Source: Mesorhizobium sp. M9A.F.Ca.ET.002.03.1.2
GTDB lineage: Bacteria > Pseudomonadota > Alphaproteobacteria > Rhizobiales > Rhizobiaceae
Direction of reading: 5' to 3'
Assembly (NCBI RefSeq): GCF_003952365.1
Contig: NZ_CP034443.1
Location: 4,147,001 to 4,211,000, forward strand
Length of the DNA stretch: 64,000 nucleotides
The notes under the pieces are model-generated. The model was not told where the DNA came from, made no database searches, and saw only the letters and a list, made by a program, of their open reading frames with translations. The translations under genes and the position numbers were made by a program. Below are positions 25,969 to 34,793 of this stretch, one piece after another. Each line of letters begins with the position of its first letter. Position 1 is the stretch's first letter.

Positions 25969-27156
25969 ATGAAGATCACCAACATCCGCGTCACCCATGT
26001 CAACGTTCCGCTCGACGCTCCGTTCTGGTGGACGGCCGGCCTCTACGGCGGCGCCTCGAAGTCGATCATCGAGGTCGAGACGGACGAAGGTGTGGTCGGA
26101 CTGGGCGAGGCGCCGTGGTGGCATTTCGGCGAGGTGATCAAGGCCGAGATCGCGCCGGCGCTGATCGGCGCCGATCCGCTCGACCTCGCCGACTGCGAGG
26201 CGCGCTGCGTGCCGCCCTGGCAGATCACCGCCAACACCGGCGAGAATGCCGCCTCCGTGGCCTTCGGCGCCGTCGAACTGGCGCTGTGGGACATCAGGGG
26301 CAAGGTGTTTGGCATGCCTCTCTATAAGCTGCTCGGCGGCGCGGTGCGCAAGGACATTCCGTTTTCGGAATATTTCTCCTTTCGCGCCGCCGCGCAGGGC
26401 GGGGCAGGTGGCGAGATGACGCCCGAGGCGATCGTCGATTACTGCCTCAGGATGCGCGAGCAGCACGGCTCGACGATTTTCGAGGGCAAGCTGATCATGG
26501 GCGATCCCGAGCTCGAGATCAGGACGGTGCGCATGCTGCGCGAGGCGCTCGGCGAGAAGGCGCAGATCAAGCTCGATTCCAACATGCAGTGGTCGCTGAC
26601 CACGGCGCGCTGGGTGCTGCGCGAGATCGAGCCATTCAACATCCGCAACTACGAGGATCCGGTCGCGACCTTCGAGGAGATGGCGGCACTTCGCCAGCAT
26701 TCGCGCATTCCGTTCTCCACGCATGTCCCGGATCTCAGACGGGCCGTCGCGCTCGGCGCGCCGGATACCTTCGTCTGCAATTTCGCGGCACTCGGCGGCC
26801 TGTCGAAGACCCTGAAATTCATCGCCGCCTGCGAGGCGATGGGCAAGGGGTTCTGGTGCTATTCGAACGATCTCGGCATCATGACATCGGCCTATCTGCA
26901 CGTCGTCGCCGCCACGCCATGGATCACCGAGGCATCGCAGTCACTGTTTGCCTGGCAGATCGGCGACGTCATCAAGGACGGTCCGTTCCGGCAGAAAGAC
27001 AACACGGTGCGCGTGCCGGAAGGCGACGGGCTCGGCGTTGAACTCGATCCTGCCGCGATGAAACGCTGGGCCGGGCACTTTGCCGAGCACGGGCCTATGG
27101 GCCATTTCAGCGATCCGAACAATCCCGGCCGCTACCGGCGGCTGCCGCTCAACTGA
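25969..27156 (+). CDS. Enolase-superfamily dehydratase/racemase (mandelate racemase/muconate lactonising type)
   Basis: 395-residue enolase-superfamily enzyme. The N-terminal capping domain starts MKITNIRVTHVNVPLD. The barrel has IFEGKLIMGDPELE (lysine acid/base position, only the second K of the usual KxK pair), KLDSNMQWSL (first metal ligand), RNYEDPV (second ligand) and a SNDLGIMTSAYLH region. The overall pattern is closest to glucarate-dehydratase-like members. The product of an aldonic or uronic acid dehydration is likely but unproven. ATG 25969 is preceded by GGGGAA. Convergent with queF. Confidence 0.78.
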   Translation: MKITNIRVTHVNVPLDAPFWWTAGLYGGASKSIIEVETDEGVVGLGEAPWWHFGEVIKAEIAPALIGADPLDLADCEARCVPPWQITANTGENAASVAFGAVELALWDIRGKVFGMPLYKLLGGAVRKDIPFSEYFSFRAAAQGGAGGEMTPEAIVDYCLRMREQHGSTIFEGKLIMGDPELEIRTVRMLREALGEKAQIKLDSNMQWSLTTARWVLREIEPFNIRNYEDPVATFEEMAALRQHSRIPFSTHVPDLRRAVALGAPDTFVCNFAALGGLSKTLKFIAACEAMGKGFWCYSNDLGIMTSAYLHVVAATPWITEASQSLFAWQIGDVIKDGPFRQKDNTVRVPEGDGLGVELDPAAMKRWAGHFAEHGPMGHFSDPNNPGRYRRLPLN

Positions 27157-27184
27157 CGCCATGGGCTTGCGCGACGGATCAGGC

Positions 27185-27646
27185 TCACCCGCGCCCGCGA
27201 TAGGGCGCCACGCCTGTGTCGGGCAGCCAGGCGCCTTCCGGCGGCGCGCCGGTCTGCCAGAACACGTCGATCGGAATGCCGCCGCGCGGATACCAGTAGC
27301 CGCCGATGCGCAGCCACAAGGGCTTGGTCGCCGCGACGATGCGGCGGCCGATCATCACGGTGCAGTCTTCGTGGAAGGCGCCATGGTTGCGGAACGAGGT
27401 CATGAACAGTTTCAGCGACTTCGATTCCACCAGCAGCGTGTCGGGCGCGTAGTCGATGACGATATGGGCGAAGTCCGGCTGGCCGGTGACCGGGCAGAGC
27501 GAGGTGAATTCCGGGCAGGTGAAGCGCACGATGGCCGGCGGCCCGTCACCGCGCGAAAACGGCACGGTCTCCAGGACCGCAGCTTCGGGGCTCCGTGGCG
27601 TCTCGACGTGCGCGCCGAGCTGGGTGAGGTTCTTGGTATCGATCAT
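27185..27646 (-). CDS. queF: NADPH-dependent 7-cyano-7-deazaguanine reductase
   Basis: 153-residue unimodular QueF, which reduces preQ0 to preQ1 in queuosine tRNA modification. [13 protein letters not shown] contains the nucleophilic Cys, and [22 protein letters not shown] carries the QueF signature E(S/L)K(S/A)xK and the downstream His/Glu of the nitrile site. The length is that of the short T-fold type. It is a single gene, convergent with the enolase-superfamily gene and separated from the next flavoprotein gene by a palindromic element. Confidence 0.93.
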   Translation of the reverse strand: MIDTKNLTQLGAHVETPRSPEAAVLETVPFSRGDGPPAIVRFTCPEFTSLCPVTGQPDFAHIVIDYAPDTLLVESKSLKLFMTSFRNHGAFHEDCTVMIGRRIVAATKPLWLRIGGYWYPRGGIPIDVFWQTGAPPEGAWLPDTGVAPYRGRG

Positions 27647-27677
27647 AGCGGTTGTTCCTTGGATTTGCCGCTCATTA

Positions 27678-27760
27678 GCATCGGACCGAAAAGTGCGCAG
27701 CGGTTTTCGGATAAATCCGATGCTTAACTAAAGAGCTGGAGCAGCACACGCTGCTCCAGC
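27678..27760. repeat. Two-hairpin dispersed palindromic element, copy 2
   Basis: First hairpin 27678-27723: outer arms GCATCGGA and TCCGATGC, inner CCGAAAA and TTTTCGG around GTGCGCAGCGG. Second hairpin 27735-27760: perfect 11-bp arms GCTGGAGCAGC and GCTGCTCCAGC with a 4-nt loop. Core and layout match the element at 5891-5992 while the arms differ in sequence. It lies between queF and the flavin demethylase. Confidence 0.85.
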
Positions 27761-27784
27761 ACAATTTGAAACAGCAGGAAGACG

Positions 27785-29830
27785 ATGACCAGCAACGATC
27801 CGCTTCTCCAGCCTTACCAGCTCAAACATCTGACGCTGAAGAACCGTGTCATGTCGACCAGTCACGAGCCGGCCTATTCCGAGGACGGCATGCCGAAAGA
27901 GCGCTACCGGCTCTACCATGCCGAAAAGGCCAAGGGCGGCATGGCTTTGACCATGACCGCCGGCTCGGCGATCGTCTCGCGCGACAGCCCCGCCGCCTTT
28001 GGCAACCTGCATGTCTATGACGACCGCATCGTGCCGTGGCTCACGGAGCTCGCCGATGCCTGCCACGAGCATGACTGCAAGGTGATGATCCAGATCACCC
28101 ATCTCGGCCGCCGCACCGGCTGGAACAAGGCCGACTGGCTGCCGGTGCTTTCGGCCTCACCGGTGCGCGAGCCGGCGCATCGCGCCTTTCCAAAGACCAT
28201 CGAGGACTGGGACATCGAGCGCATCGTCGCCGACTACGCTTCCGCCGCCCAGCGTTGCCAGGCCGCCGGTCTCGACGGCATCGAGTTCGAGTCCTACGGC
28301 CATCTGATGGACGGTTTCTGGTCGCCGGCCACCAACCATCGCGACGACGAGTTTGGCGGCTCGCTCGACAACCGCCTGCGCTTCACCAACATGGTGCTCG
28401 ACGCCGTGCGCTCGGCTGTCGGCCAAGAATTCGTCGTCGGCATCCGCATGGTCGCCGACGAGGATTTCGAAAAAGGCCTGTCGAAGGCAGAGGGCGTCGA
28501 GATCGCCAGGCGGCTGGCCGGCTCCGGCAAGGTCGATTTCCTCAACATCATCCGCGGCTCGATCGAGACCGATGCCGCGCTGACCAGGGTCATCCCGGTG
28601 ACCGGCATGCGCTCCTCGCCGCATCTCGATTTCGCCGGCGAGGTGAGGGCGGCGACGAAATTCCCGACCTTCCACGCGGCGCGCATTTCCGACGTCGCCA
28701 CCGCCCGCCACGCCATCGCCGCCGGCAAGCTCGATATGGTCGGCATGACCCGCGCCCACATTGCCGACCCGCATATCATCCGCAAGGTGATGGAGGGCCG
28801 CGAGCATGAGATCCGCCCTTGCGTCGGCGCCACCTATTGCCTCGACCGCATCTATGAGGGTGGCGAGGCGCTGTGCATCCACAACGCGGCAACCGGCCGC
28901 GAGGCTGAGATCCCGCACATCATCGCGAGGACCGAGGGACCGAAGCGAAACGTGGTCGTCGTCGGCGGCGGGGCCGGAGGGTTGGAGGCGGCGCGCGTTG
29001 CTGCAGAGCGCGGGCACCAGGTGACGGTGCTGGAAGCATCGAGCCAGGCCGGCGGCCAGGTGCGGCTGGCGACACAGAACCCGCGCCGCAAGGAACTGAT
29101 CGGCATCATCGACTGGCGGCTGGCCGAACTCGACCGGCTCGGCGTCGAGATCCGCTACGACACCTGGGCGGAGAAGGACGATATTCTGGCGCTGTCGCCC
29201 GACGTAGTGGTGGTCGCCACCGGCGGCCTGCCGCAGAACCCGCCGCTGGCGGCAGGCGACAGCCTCGTCACCTCGAGCTGGGACATTATGGCCGGCAGCG
29301 TCAAGCCGGCCGAGAACGTCCTTCTCTATGACGACAATGGCGGCCATCAGGGCATGGGCGCGGCCGAGATCATAGCCAACAGCGGCTCGAGGCTGGAGCT
29401 GGTTTCACCCGAGCGCTTTTTTGCGCCTGAAATGGGCGGAATGAACCACGTCCCCTATATGCGTGCCTTCCAGGAGAAGGGCGTCACCATCACCATCAAC
29501 ACGCGGCTGCGCTCGGTGCGGCGCGAGGGCAATCAGCTGGTTGCGGAGCTCGGCTCAGACTTCGCTGATGGCTGGCGCGGCGAGCGGCGGGTCGACCAGG
29601 TTGTGGTCGAGCACGGCACGCTGCCGCTCGACGACCTCTATCTGGCGCTGAAGCCGCTGTCGAAGAACAGCGGCGCGGTGGATTACGAGCGACTGGTCAA
29701 CGGCGGCAACATTTTCCCGGCACGCAATCCGGAAGCGCGCTTCGTGCTCTTCCGCATCGGCGATGCGGTGGCATCACGCAACATCCACGCCGCCATCTAT
29801 GACGGCATCAGGTTCGGGTTGCGGATCTGA
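27785..29830 (+). CDS. FMN/FAD oxidoreductase of the OYE - trimethylamine dehydrogenase type, probably N-methylproline demethylase-like
   Basis: 681-residue two-domain flavoprotein. An N-terminal old-yellow-enzyme barrel (LKNRVMSTSHEPAYSEDGMP; HLMDGFWSPATNHRDDEFGGSLDNRLRF) is followed by a C-terminal FAD/NAD module (NVVVVGGGAGGLEAARVAAERGH). CVGATYCLDRIYEGGEALCIHN lies where relatives bind a 4Fe-4S cluster. The closest functional group I recall is the rhizobial N-methylproline demethylase (StcD-like) of proline betaine breakdown, but related enzymes act on other methylamines or enoyl-CoAs. AGGAAG precedes ATG 27785. Confidence 0.8.
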   Translation: MTSNDPLLQPYQLKHLTLKNRVMSTSHEPAYSEDGMPKERYRLYHAEKAKGGMALTMTAGSAIVSRDSPAAFGNLHVYDDRIVPWLTELADACHEHDCKVMIQITHLGRRTGWNKADWLPVLSASPVREPAHRAFPKTIEDWDIERIVADYASAAQRCQAAGLDGIEFESYGHLMDGFWSPATNHRDDEFGGSLDNRLRFTNMVLDAVRSAVGQEFVVGIRMVADEDFEKGLSKAEGVEIARRLAGSGKVDFLNIIRGSIETDAALTRVIPVTGMRSSPHLDFAGEVRAATKFPTFHAARISDVATARHAIAAGKLDMVGMTRAHIADPHIIRKVMEGREHEIRPCVGATYCLDRIYEGGEALCIHNAATGREAEIPHIIARTEGPKRNVVVVGGGAGGLEAARVAAERGHQVTVLEASSQAGGQVRLATQNPRRKELIGIIDWRLAELDRLGVEIRYDTWAEKDDILALSPDVVVVATGGLPQNPPLAAGDSLVTSSWDIMAGSVKPAENVLLYDDNGGHQGMGAAEIIANSGSRLELVSPERFFAPEMGGMNHVPYMRAFQEKGVTITINTRLRSVRREGNQLVAELGSDFADGWRGERRVDQVVVEHGTLPLDDLYLALKPLSKNSGAVDYERLVNGGNIFPARNPEARFVLFRIGDAVASRNIHAAIYDGIRFGLRI

Positions 29831-29976
29831 GGACTGTCGATTGGTGGCGCGCAGCCGAACCTCTGTACGGAGAGCCACCAGGCACTTCAGCCCGGTCTGC
29901 GCGCCGCGCACGCCGCCGGCCTGTTGCCGGACACCGTACGATCTTGTGAACCGTGATTGCGGCAGGGCCAGGCCGT

Positions 29977-30384
29977 TCAAAACATCCTGGCAACCGCCAT
30001 GCACAGCACCGTGACCACCAGCAGTCCGCCGGCGATGCGTTCGCCTCTTGTCATTTTGGCGCGCAATTGGGTCTGCATCACCGCGTTTGCACCAGCCAGT
30101 TGCCTGCTGGCGGAGCCGACCAACGCCCCCTGGACGCCGGCGGCGATCAAGGCCGTCACGATGCCCAGCGCCAGAACTTTCTCCATCGAGCCGAAAACGC
30201 CTTCATGGAAGAAATACCAGAGCAGAATGCCGGTGACGAAAACCATGCCGGCCGCACCCATTTGCGGCCGGAAAAACCGTTCGATCCGAATCTCGGGATC
30301 GCGGGCGACCGCGATGGTCGTACCGGCCCAGAACACACCAGCCAGGACGTGAAGGCCGAGGACGATGATGTAGACATATTGCAT
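29977..30384 (-). CDS. Small integral membrane protein, CopD/DUF2269-like
   Basis: About 135 residues with four hydrophobic segments: MQYVYIIVLGLHVLAGVFWAG, GMVFVTGILLWYFF, LALGIVTALIAAGVQGALVG and IAGGLLVVTVLCMAVARMF. The LHVLAGVFWAG opening with a conserved His resembles CopD-like haem/copper membrane proteins. ATG 30384 fits the membrane topology better than the in-frame start 36 nt upstream. It is divergent from a MarR regulator across a palindrome, so regulated expression is likely. The function is unknown. Confidence 0.65.
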   Translation of the reverse strand: MQYVYIIVLGLHVLAGVFWAGTTIAVARDPEIRIERFFRPQMGAAGMVFVTGILLWYFFHEGVFGSMEKVLALGIVTALIAAGVQGALVGSASRQLAGANAVMQTQLRAKMTRGERIAGGLLVVTVLCMAVARMF

Positions 30385-30424
30385 GGCCGCATTTCCTCTT
30401 TTTTGCCCACCACTAGCCATTAGG

Positions 30425-30436
30425 TTAGATATCTAA
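30425..30436. promoter_or_regulatory. MarR-type palindrome
   Basis: TTAGATATCTAA is a perfect 12-bp palindrome in the divergent promoter of the membrane protein and MarR genes, with a further TTAGAT half site starting at 30440. Probably the operator of the adjacent MarR regulator. Confidence 0.6.
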
Positions 30437-30503
30437 TGATTAGATGTCAATGTATAGGCTTGAACCAGTTCCATCGGCCTTGCCCTTGCTCTAGTGTCGG
30501 ATC

Positions 30504-30932
30504 ATGACGCCCTTTGACCGCCCGCCTGTCGGGATGAATCTCGCCCGCACCGCCAAGCTTGTCGCACAGGCCTTCGACGCTGCCTTGGTCGAAGCGGGCG
30601 GCACACTGCCGGTCTGGGTCACTCTGCTGTCGGTCAAGTCGCGGGAACTCGCCAACCAGCGCGAACTCGCCGGCATGATCGGCATCCAGGGCGCGACGCT
30701 GACCCACCATCTGAACGCGATGGAGACGCAAGGCCTGCTGACCCGGCGCCGCGATCCCGAGAACCGCCGGGTCCACCAGGTCGAACTGACCGAAGCCGGA
30801 GAGGCTCTTTTCCTAAAATTGCGGACAGCAGCGCTTGCCTTCGACAAGCGGCTTCGGGCCGGGTTGCCCGACGACAAGTTGGCGGACTTCGCGGAAGTGC
30901 TTGCGGCGCTGCGGGCTAATATCGAAGGATAG
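30504..30932 (+). CDS. MarR family transcriptional regulator
   Basis: 142-residue MarR protein with the winged-helix core NQRELAGMIGIQGATLTHHLNAMETQGLLTRRRDPENRRVHQVELTEAG, in which the wing DPENRR is typical. N- and C-terminal helices for dimerisation flank it. The start is ATG 30504. It is divergent to a four-segment membrane protein gene that is the most likely target, with a 12-bp palindrome between. The ligand is unknown. Confidence 0.88.
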   Translation: MTPFDRPPVGMNLARTAKLVAQAFDAALVEAGGTLPVWVTLLSVKSRELANQRELAGMIGIQGATLTHHLNAMETQGLLTRRRDPENRRVHQVELTEAGEALFLKLRTAALAFDKRLRAGLPDDKLADFAEVLAALRANIEG

Positions 30933-31039
30933 CTGGAGCAGCCCGAAATTTAGCGAATGTGTTTCAGCCGTCATAGCCGGAGATCGCGCCGAAGGTGTAG
31001 AGGCCGCCATTCCCGAGCAGGCTTGTCAAGGTTGGCGCC

Positions 31040-33112
31040 CTACGCCACGCTTCCCTGCAGCAGCGTCAGCCTGGCTTTCTTCGGCGCCCTCGCGGCCAGC
31101 CATTCGCGTGCCTTGTCCTGCGGCATCGGGAAGGCGATCGAGTAGCCCTGCACCTGGTCGCAGCCGATCGCCATCAGCGAATCGAGCTCAGCCTCGGTTT
31201 CGGCACCCTCGGCGACGATCGAGATGCCAAGGCCGCGGGCGAGTTCGGTGATGGCCCGCACGATCTTGCTGTTGTCGCCGTTCTCATTGATGTTCTGGAC
31301 GAAGCGGCGATCGATCTTCAGCCGGTCGATCTCGTTCGGGTTGACGTGGCTGAGCGACGCGTAGCCGGTGCCGAAATCGTCGAGTTCAAGATGGACGCCG
31401 GCGGCGCGGATGTGGCGCAGCTTAGCGGCGATGCCGGTCTTCTCGTCGTCGAGAATGACGGATTCGACGATTTCCAGCGACAGTTTTTCTGGCGGCAGAC
31501 CAGCCTTTTCCAGCGTATCGAAGAGGAAGGCGTCGAAATCCGGCTCACGCAGTTCGGTGCCGGACACGTTGACCGCGAGCCGTCCGAAGGCAATGCCGGC
31601 GCGGTTCCATTCGGCCGCCTCGGTGATCGCCTTGGCGATGACGATGCGGCCGATCTCGGCCATGAGGCCGCATTTTTCGGCGACGGGAATGAACTCGCCC
31701 GGTGCGATCATGCCGCGCTCGGCATGTTTCCAGCGAATCAGCGCCTCGATGCCGCCGATCGTGCCGTTCGACAACGAAACCTGCGGCTGGAAATAGACCT
31801 GGAACTCTTTCTGCGAAATGGCGATCCTGATGTCATGCTCGAGCTGCTTGCGGTAATCGAGCTCACGCCGCAATTCCTCGGAGAAGAACGAGAAGCTGCC
31901 GCCCCCCTGCTTCTTGGCGGAATAGAGCGCGAGATCGGCATGGACGAGCAGATCCTGCGCATTGTCGGCGTCGAGCGGATAGACGGCGACGCCGGCGCTG
32001 GCGCCCGGGAGGATGGTCGTACCTCGAAAGACGATCGGTTCGTTAATCTGCGTCAGGACCCGCCTGGCGACCATGTTGATGTCCTCGGTGCCGCCGGCGC
32101 CGTTGAGGATCATCACGAACTCGTCGCCGCCAAGACGCACGCTAAGATCCGACGCCCGGCAGGAATCGCGCATGCGCTGCGCCGTCACCACCAGCACATA
32201 GTCGCCGGCGGCGTGGCCAAGCGTGTCGTTGATCTGCTTGAACCGGTCGAGGTCGAACTGGATCGCCGCAAGCCGCTCTCGCCGACGCTGTGCCCCCTTG
32301 ATCAGCGTGTCGAAATGATCGGTCAGGAAGGTGCGGTTGTGCAGGCCGGTAAGGCCGTCATGCACGGCGATGAAGGCCATGGAATTGCGGGCATCGATCA
32401 GTTCATGCGTCTTGCGCAGAATGGCGTTCGACATCGGCCTGAAGATGAAAAGTGCCACCAGTACGATGACGCCGATGGTGGCGTAGAACAGCGTTCGATG
32501 GAGATTAAGAAGCTTTTCCGATCGCGCGTCGGCATGGGTGCTGATGCGCTGGCGAAGTGCCGCATAGCCCGACAGGGTCGCATTGGCGATGGAAGCGTCG
32601 AGGTTGACGCGTTCGGTGCCGCCCTTGTAGCCGCCATTACCGGCCATGCCGAGTTGCGATTCAAACGCCGAAACCAGGCGTTCGCCGTTGGCGATAAGCC
32701 CGACAGAGAAGTAGTCGAGATGAAACGGCTTGGCGAACAGCACGCTCTCGACCGATTTTGGATCGAACCTTGCTGGTGATGCCGGGTCGGCGACGACCCG
32801 CTCGAGCAGAAGATCGTAGTTTCTCTCGAACTCCGCCGTTGCCTGTTTCAATGCGGTGACCAGAGCCGGTTGTTGGTCGCGCGAAGCAGAGCCTGCCGCG
32901 TTGGCAAGGAAGACGATGCGTTGCGACAGCGCCTTTTGCGTGCTGACGACATCGAGCAGCGCATCGCCGTGCCGCTGGGCAGCCATCATCTGCTGGAGAA
33001 GGATGAAGGAGGCCATCACCATGGCGGCGATGATCAGCAGCGCCAGCCAATAGCCGGCCTTGATCAGCAGTATGAGCCTGCCCGAAATAGTTTGCACCGG
33101 TTCTTGCGACAT
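31040..33112 (-). CDS. GGDEF-EAL cyclic-di-GMP signalling protein with PilJ-like sensor
   Basis: 690-residue inner-membrane protein. An N-terminal membrane segment (AGYWLALLIIAAMVMASFILL) and a second one (TIGVIVLVALFIFRPM) enclose a periplasmic PilJ-like helical sensor (STQKALSQRIVFLANAAG). The GGDEF domain has intact RLGGDEFVM; the EAL domain has IEALIRW, DDFGTGYASL and the ligand residues around it. Both diguanylate cyclase and phosphodiesterase sites look intact. ATG 33112 fits the topology; the open frame continues upstream without a good ribosome site. It is transcribed alone, divergent from kbl. Confidence 0.88.
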   Translation of the reverse strand: MSQEPVQTISGRLILLIKAGYWLALLIIAAMVMASFILLQQMMAAQRHGDALLDVVSTQKALSQRIVFLANAAGSASRDQQPALVTALKQATAEFERNYDLLLERVVADPASPARFDPKSVESVLFAKPFHLDYFSVGLIANGERLVSAFESQLGMAGNGGYKGGTERVNLDASIANATLSGYAALRQRISTHADARSEKLLNLHRTLFYATIGVIVLVALFIFRPMSNAILRKTHELIDARNSMAFIAVHDGLTGLHNRTFLTDHFDTLIKGAQRRRERLAAIQFDLDRFKQINDTLGHAAGDYVLVVTAQRMRDSCRASDLSVRLGGDEFVMILNGAGGTEDINMVARRVLTQINEPIVFRGTTILPGASAGVAVYPLDADNAQDLLVHADLALYSAKKQGGGSFSFFSEELRRELDYRKQLEHDIRIAISQKEFQVYFQPQVSLSNGTIGGIEALIRWKHAERGMIAPGEFIPVAEKCGLMAEIGRIVIAKAITEAAEWNRAGIAFGRLAVNVSGTELREPDFDAFLFDTLEKAGLPPEKLSLEIVESVILDDEKTGIAAKLRHIRAAGVHLELDDFGTGYASLSHVNPNEIDRLKIDRRFVQNINENGDNSKIVRAITELARGLGISIVAEGAETEAELDSLMAIGCDQVQGYSIAFPMPQDKAREWLAARAPKKARLTLLQGSVA

Positions 33113-33388
33113 TTTCCGGGGCGGTCCCTCTCGCCGACAGATTGTTGGGTGTGAGAACCATTGGCTTGAAAGTGTTAACAGGTTTGGAAACCGACAGACG
33201 GGCGACAGCGGCAGCGGTGGAAAGCTCGCGAAATGGTTATCGCGTTCTTTCGCGCCGCATCTGCATTTGAACATCCGTCATTCGCGGCATTGGCCAGTGG
33301 CCGTCGTGCCACCGGAGCGGTCGCTTTTGCGGTGGATTTTTCGCGCGCGCGGGGCGACAGTCCATTCAATCATCAACAGGGCCTGATC

Positions 33389-34576
33389 ATGAGCGCGGCG
33401 TTCCTCTCCCATATCGACAGCGAGCTTCAAGGGCTGAAATCGGCCGGCCTCTACAAATCCGAGCGGGTGATCACCTCGACGCAGTCGGCCGAGATCGAGG
33501 TGGGTGGCCAGAAGGTGCTGAATTTCTGCGCCAACAACTATCTCGGCCTCGCCGACAGCGCCGAATTGCGCGACGCGGCCAAACAGGCGCTTGACCGCTA
33601 TGGTTATGGCATGGCGTCGGTGCGCTTCATCTGCGGCACGCAGGAAGAGCACAAGCAGCTCGAGGCGACGATTTCTGGCTTCCTCGGCATGGAGGACACG
33701 ATCCTCTACGGCTCCTGCTTCGATGCCAATGGCGGTCTGTTCGAGACGCTGCTGGGTGAGGAGGACGCCGTCATCTCCGACGCGCTGAACCACGCCTCGA
33801 TCATCGATGGCGTGCGGCTGTCGAAAGCAAAACGCTTCCGCTACGCCAACAACGACATGGCCGATCTGGAGGCGCGATTGAAGGAGGCGCGGGATTGCCG
33901 TTTCCGGCTGATCGCCACCGACGGCGTGTTTTCCATGGACGGCATCATCGCCAATCTGAAGGGCGTCTGCGATCTCGCCGGGAAGTACGACGCGATGGTG
34001 ATGGTCGACGACAGCCATGCGGTGGGCTTCGTTGGCAGGAACGGCCGCGGCTCGGCCGAGCATTGCGGCGTCGAGGGCAGGGTGGACATCATCACCGGCA
34101 CGCTCGGCAAGGCACTGGGCGGCGCGTCCGGCGGCTACACGTCGGGCAAGAGCCAGGTGGTCGACTGGCTGCGCCAGCGCTCGCGCCCCTATCTGTTTTC
34201 CAACACGCTGATGCCGGCGATCGCCGGCGCCTCGATCCGGGTGTTTGAACTGATCAAGGACGGTGACGGATTGCGCAACAGGCTCTACGACAATGCAGCG
34301 CGCTTCCGGTCGCAGATGGGTAAGCTCGGGTTTACGCTTGCAGGGGCCGACCATCCGATCATACCGGTGATGCTGGGCGATGCGACGCTGGCGCAGGAGA
34401 TGGCGGCGCGCATGCTGAAACGCGGCATCTATGTCATCGGCTTTTCCTTTCCGGTGGTGCCGAAGGGCCAGGCGCGCATCCGCACGCAAATGTCGGCCGC
34501 CCATTCCAGCGCCGATATCGACCGCGCGGTCGAGGCATTTGGCGACGTTGGCAAAGAACTCGGCGTGATCGGATAA
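33389..34576 (+). CDS. kbl: 2-amino-3-ketobutyrate CoA ligase (glycine C-acetyltransferase)
   Basis: 395-residue PLP enzyme that cleaves 2-amino-3-ketobutyrate with CoA to glycine and acetyl-CoA, the second step of threonine breakdown. Alpha-oxoamine synthase motifs are [31 protein letters not shown] and [10 protein letters not shown] with the PLP lysine at about 241. The ATG at 33389 gives the usual family length; the open frame is longer upstream. It is paired with tdh, but a 158-bp palindromic element lies between the two genes. Confidence 0.95.
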   Translation: MSAAFLSHIDSELQGLKSAGLYKSERVITSTQSAEIEVGGQKVLNFCANNYLGLADSAELRDAAKQALDRYGYGMASVRFICGTQEEHKQLEATISGFLGMEDTILYGSCFDANGGLFETLLGEEDAVISDALNHASIIDGVRLSKAKRFRYANNDMADLEARLKEARDCRFRLIATDGVFSMDGIIANLKGVCDLAGKYDAMVMVDDSHAVGFVGRNGRGSAEHCGVEGRVDIITGTLGKALGGASGGYTSGKSQVVDWLRQRSRPYLFSNTLMPAIAGASIRVFELIKDGDGLRNRLYDNAARFRSQMGKLGFTLAGADHPIIPVMLGDATLAQEMAARMLKRGIYVIGFSFPVVPKGQARIRTQMSAAHSSADIDRAVEAFGDVGKELGVIG

Positions 34577-34598
34577 TCGCAAATGCTTTCGCTCAACG

Positions 34599-34756
34599 GC
34601 GCCCCCCTCTGTCCTGCCGGACATCTCCCCCACACGGGGGGAGATCGGCTCTCGTCTTCGCCCTGGCCAATCGCCGACGCGGCAAAAAAGGCGCGACGCG
34701 TAAGCTGCCAATCTCCCCCTCGTGGGGGAGATGTCCGGCAGGACTGAGGGGGGCGC
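34599..34756. repeat. 158-bp palindromic element between kbl and tdh
   Basis: Terminal arms of 33 bp (34599-34631 and 34724-34756) pair with a single mismatch, starting GCGCCCCCCTCTGTCC and ending GGACTGAGGGGGGCGC. Two smaller hairpins built on ATCTCCCCC / GGGGGAGAT are nested near the ends. This is a MITE-like or RIME-like rhizobial intergenic element. A shortened relative lies at 48709-48747. Confidence 0.85.
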
Positions 34757-34793
34757 GAAGGAACGCTACCTTTCAAAGCGTCGGGAGGGCCTG

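Noticed and set aside
28157..29347. Long minus-strand frame opposite the flavin demethylase gene
   Set aside because: It is an antisense frame of a well-conserved two-domain flavoprotein and shows no recognisable motifs.
30955..31035. Minus-strand stretch reading LYTFGAISGYDG before a stop, next to the GGDEF-EAL gene
   Set aside because: It could be the remnant of a lost gene's 3' end, but it is under 30 codons with no start, so I cannot support it as a feature.
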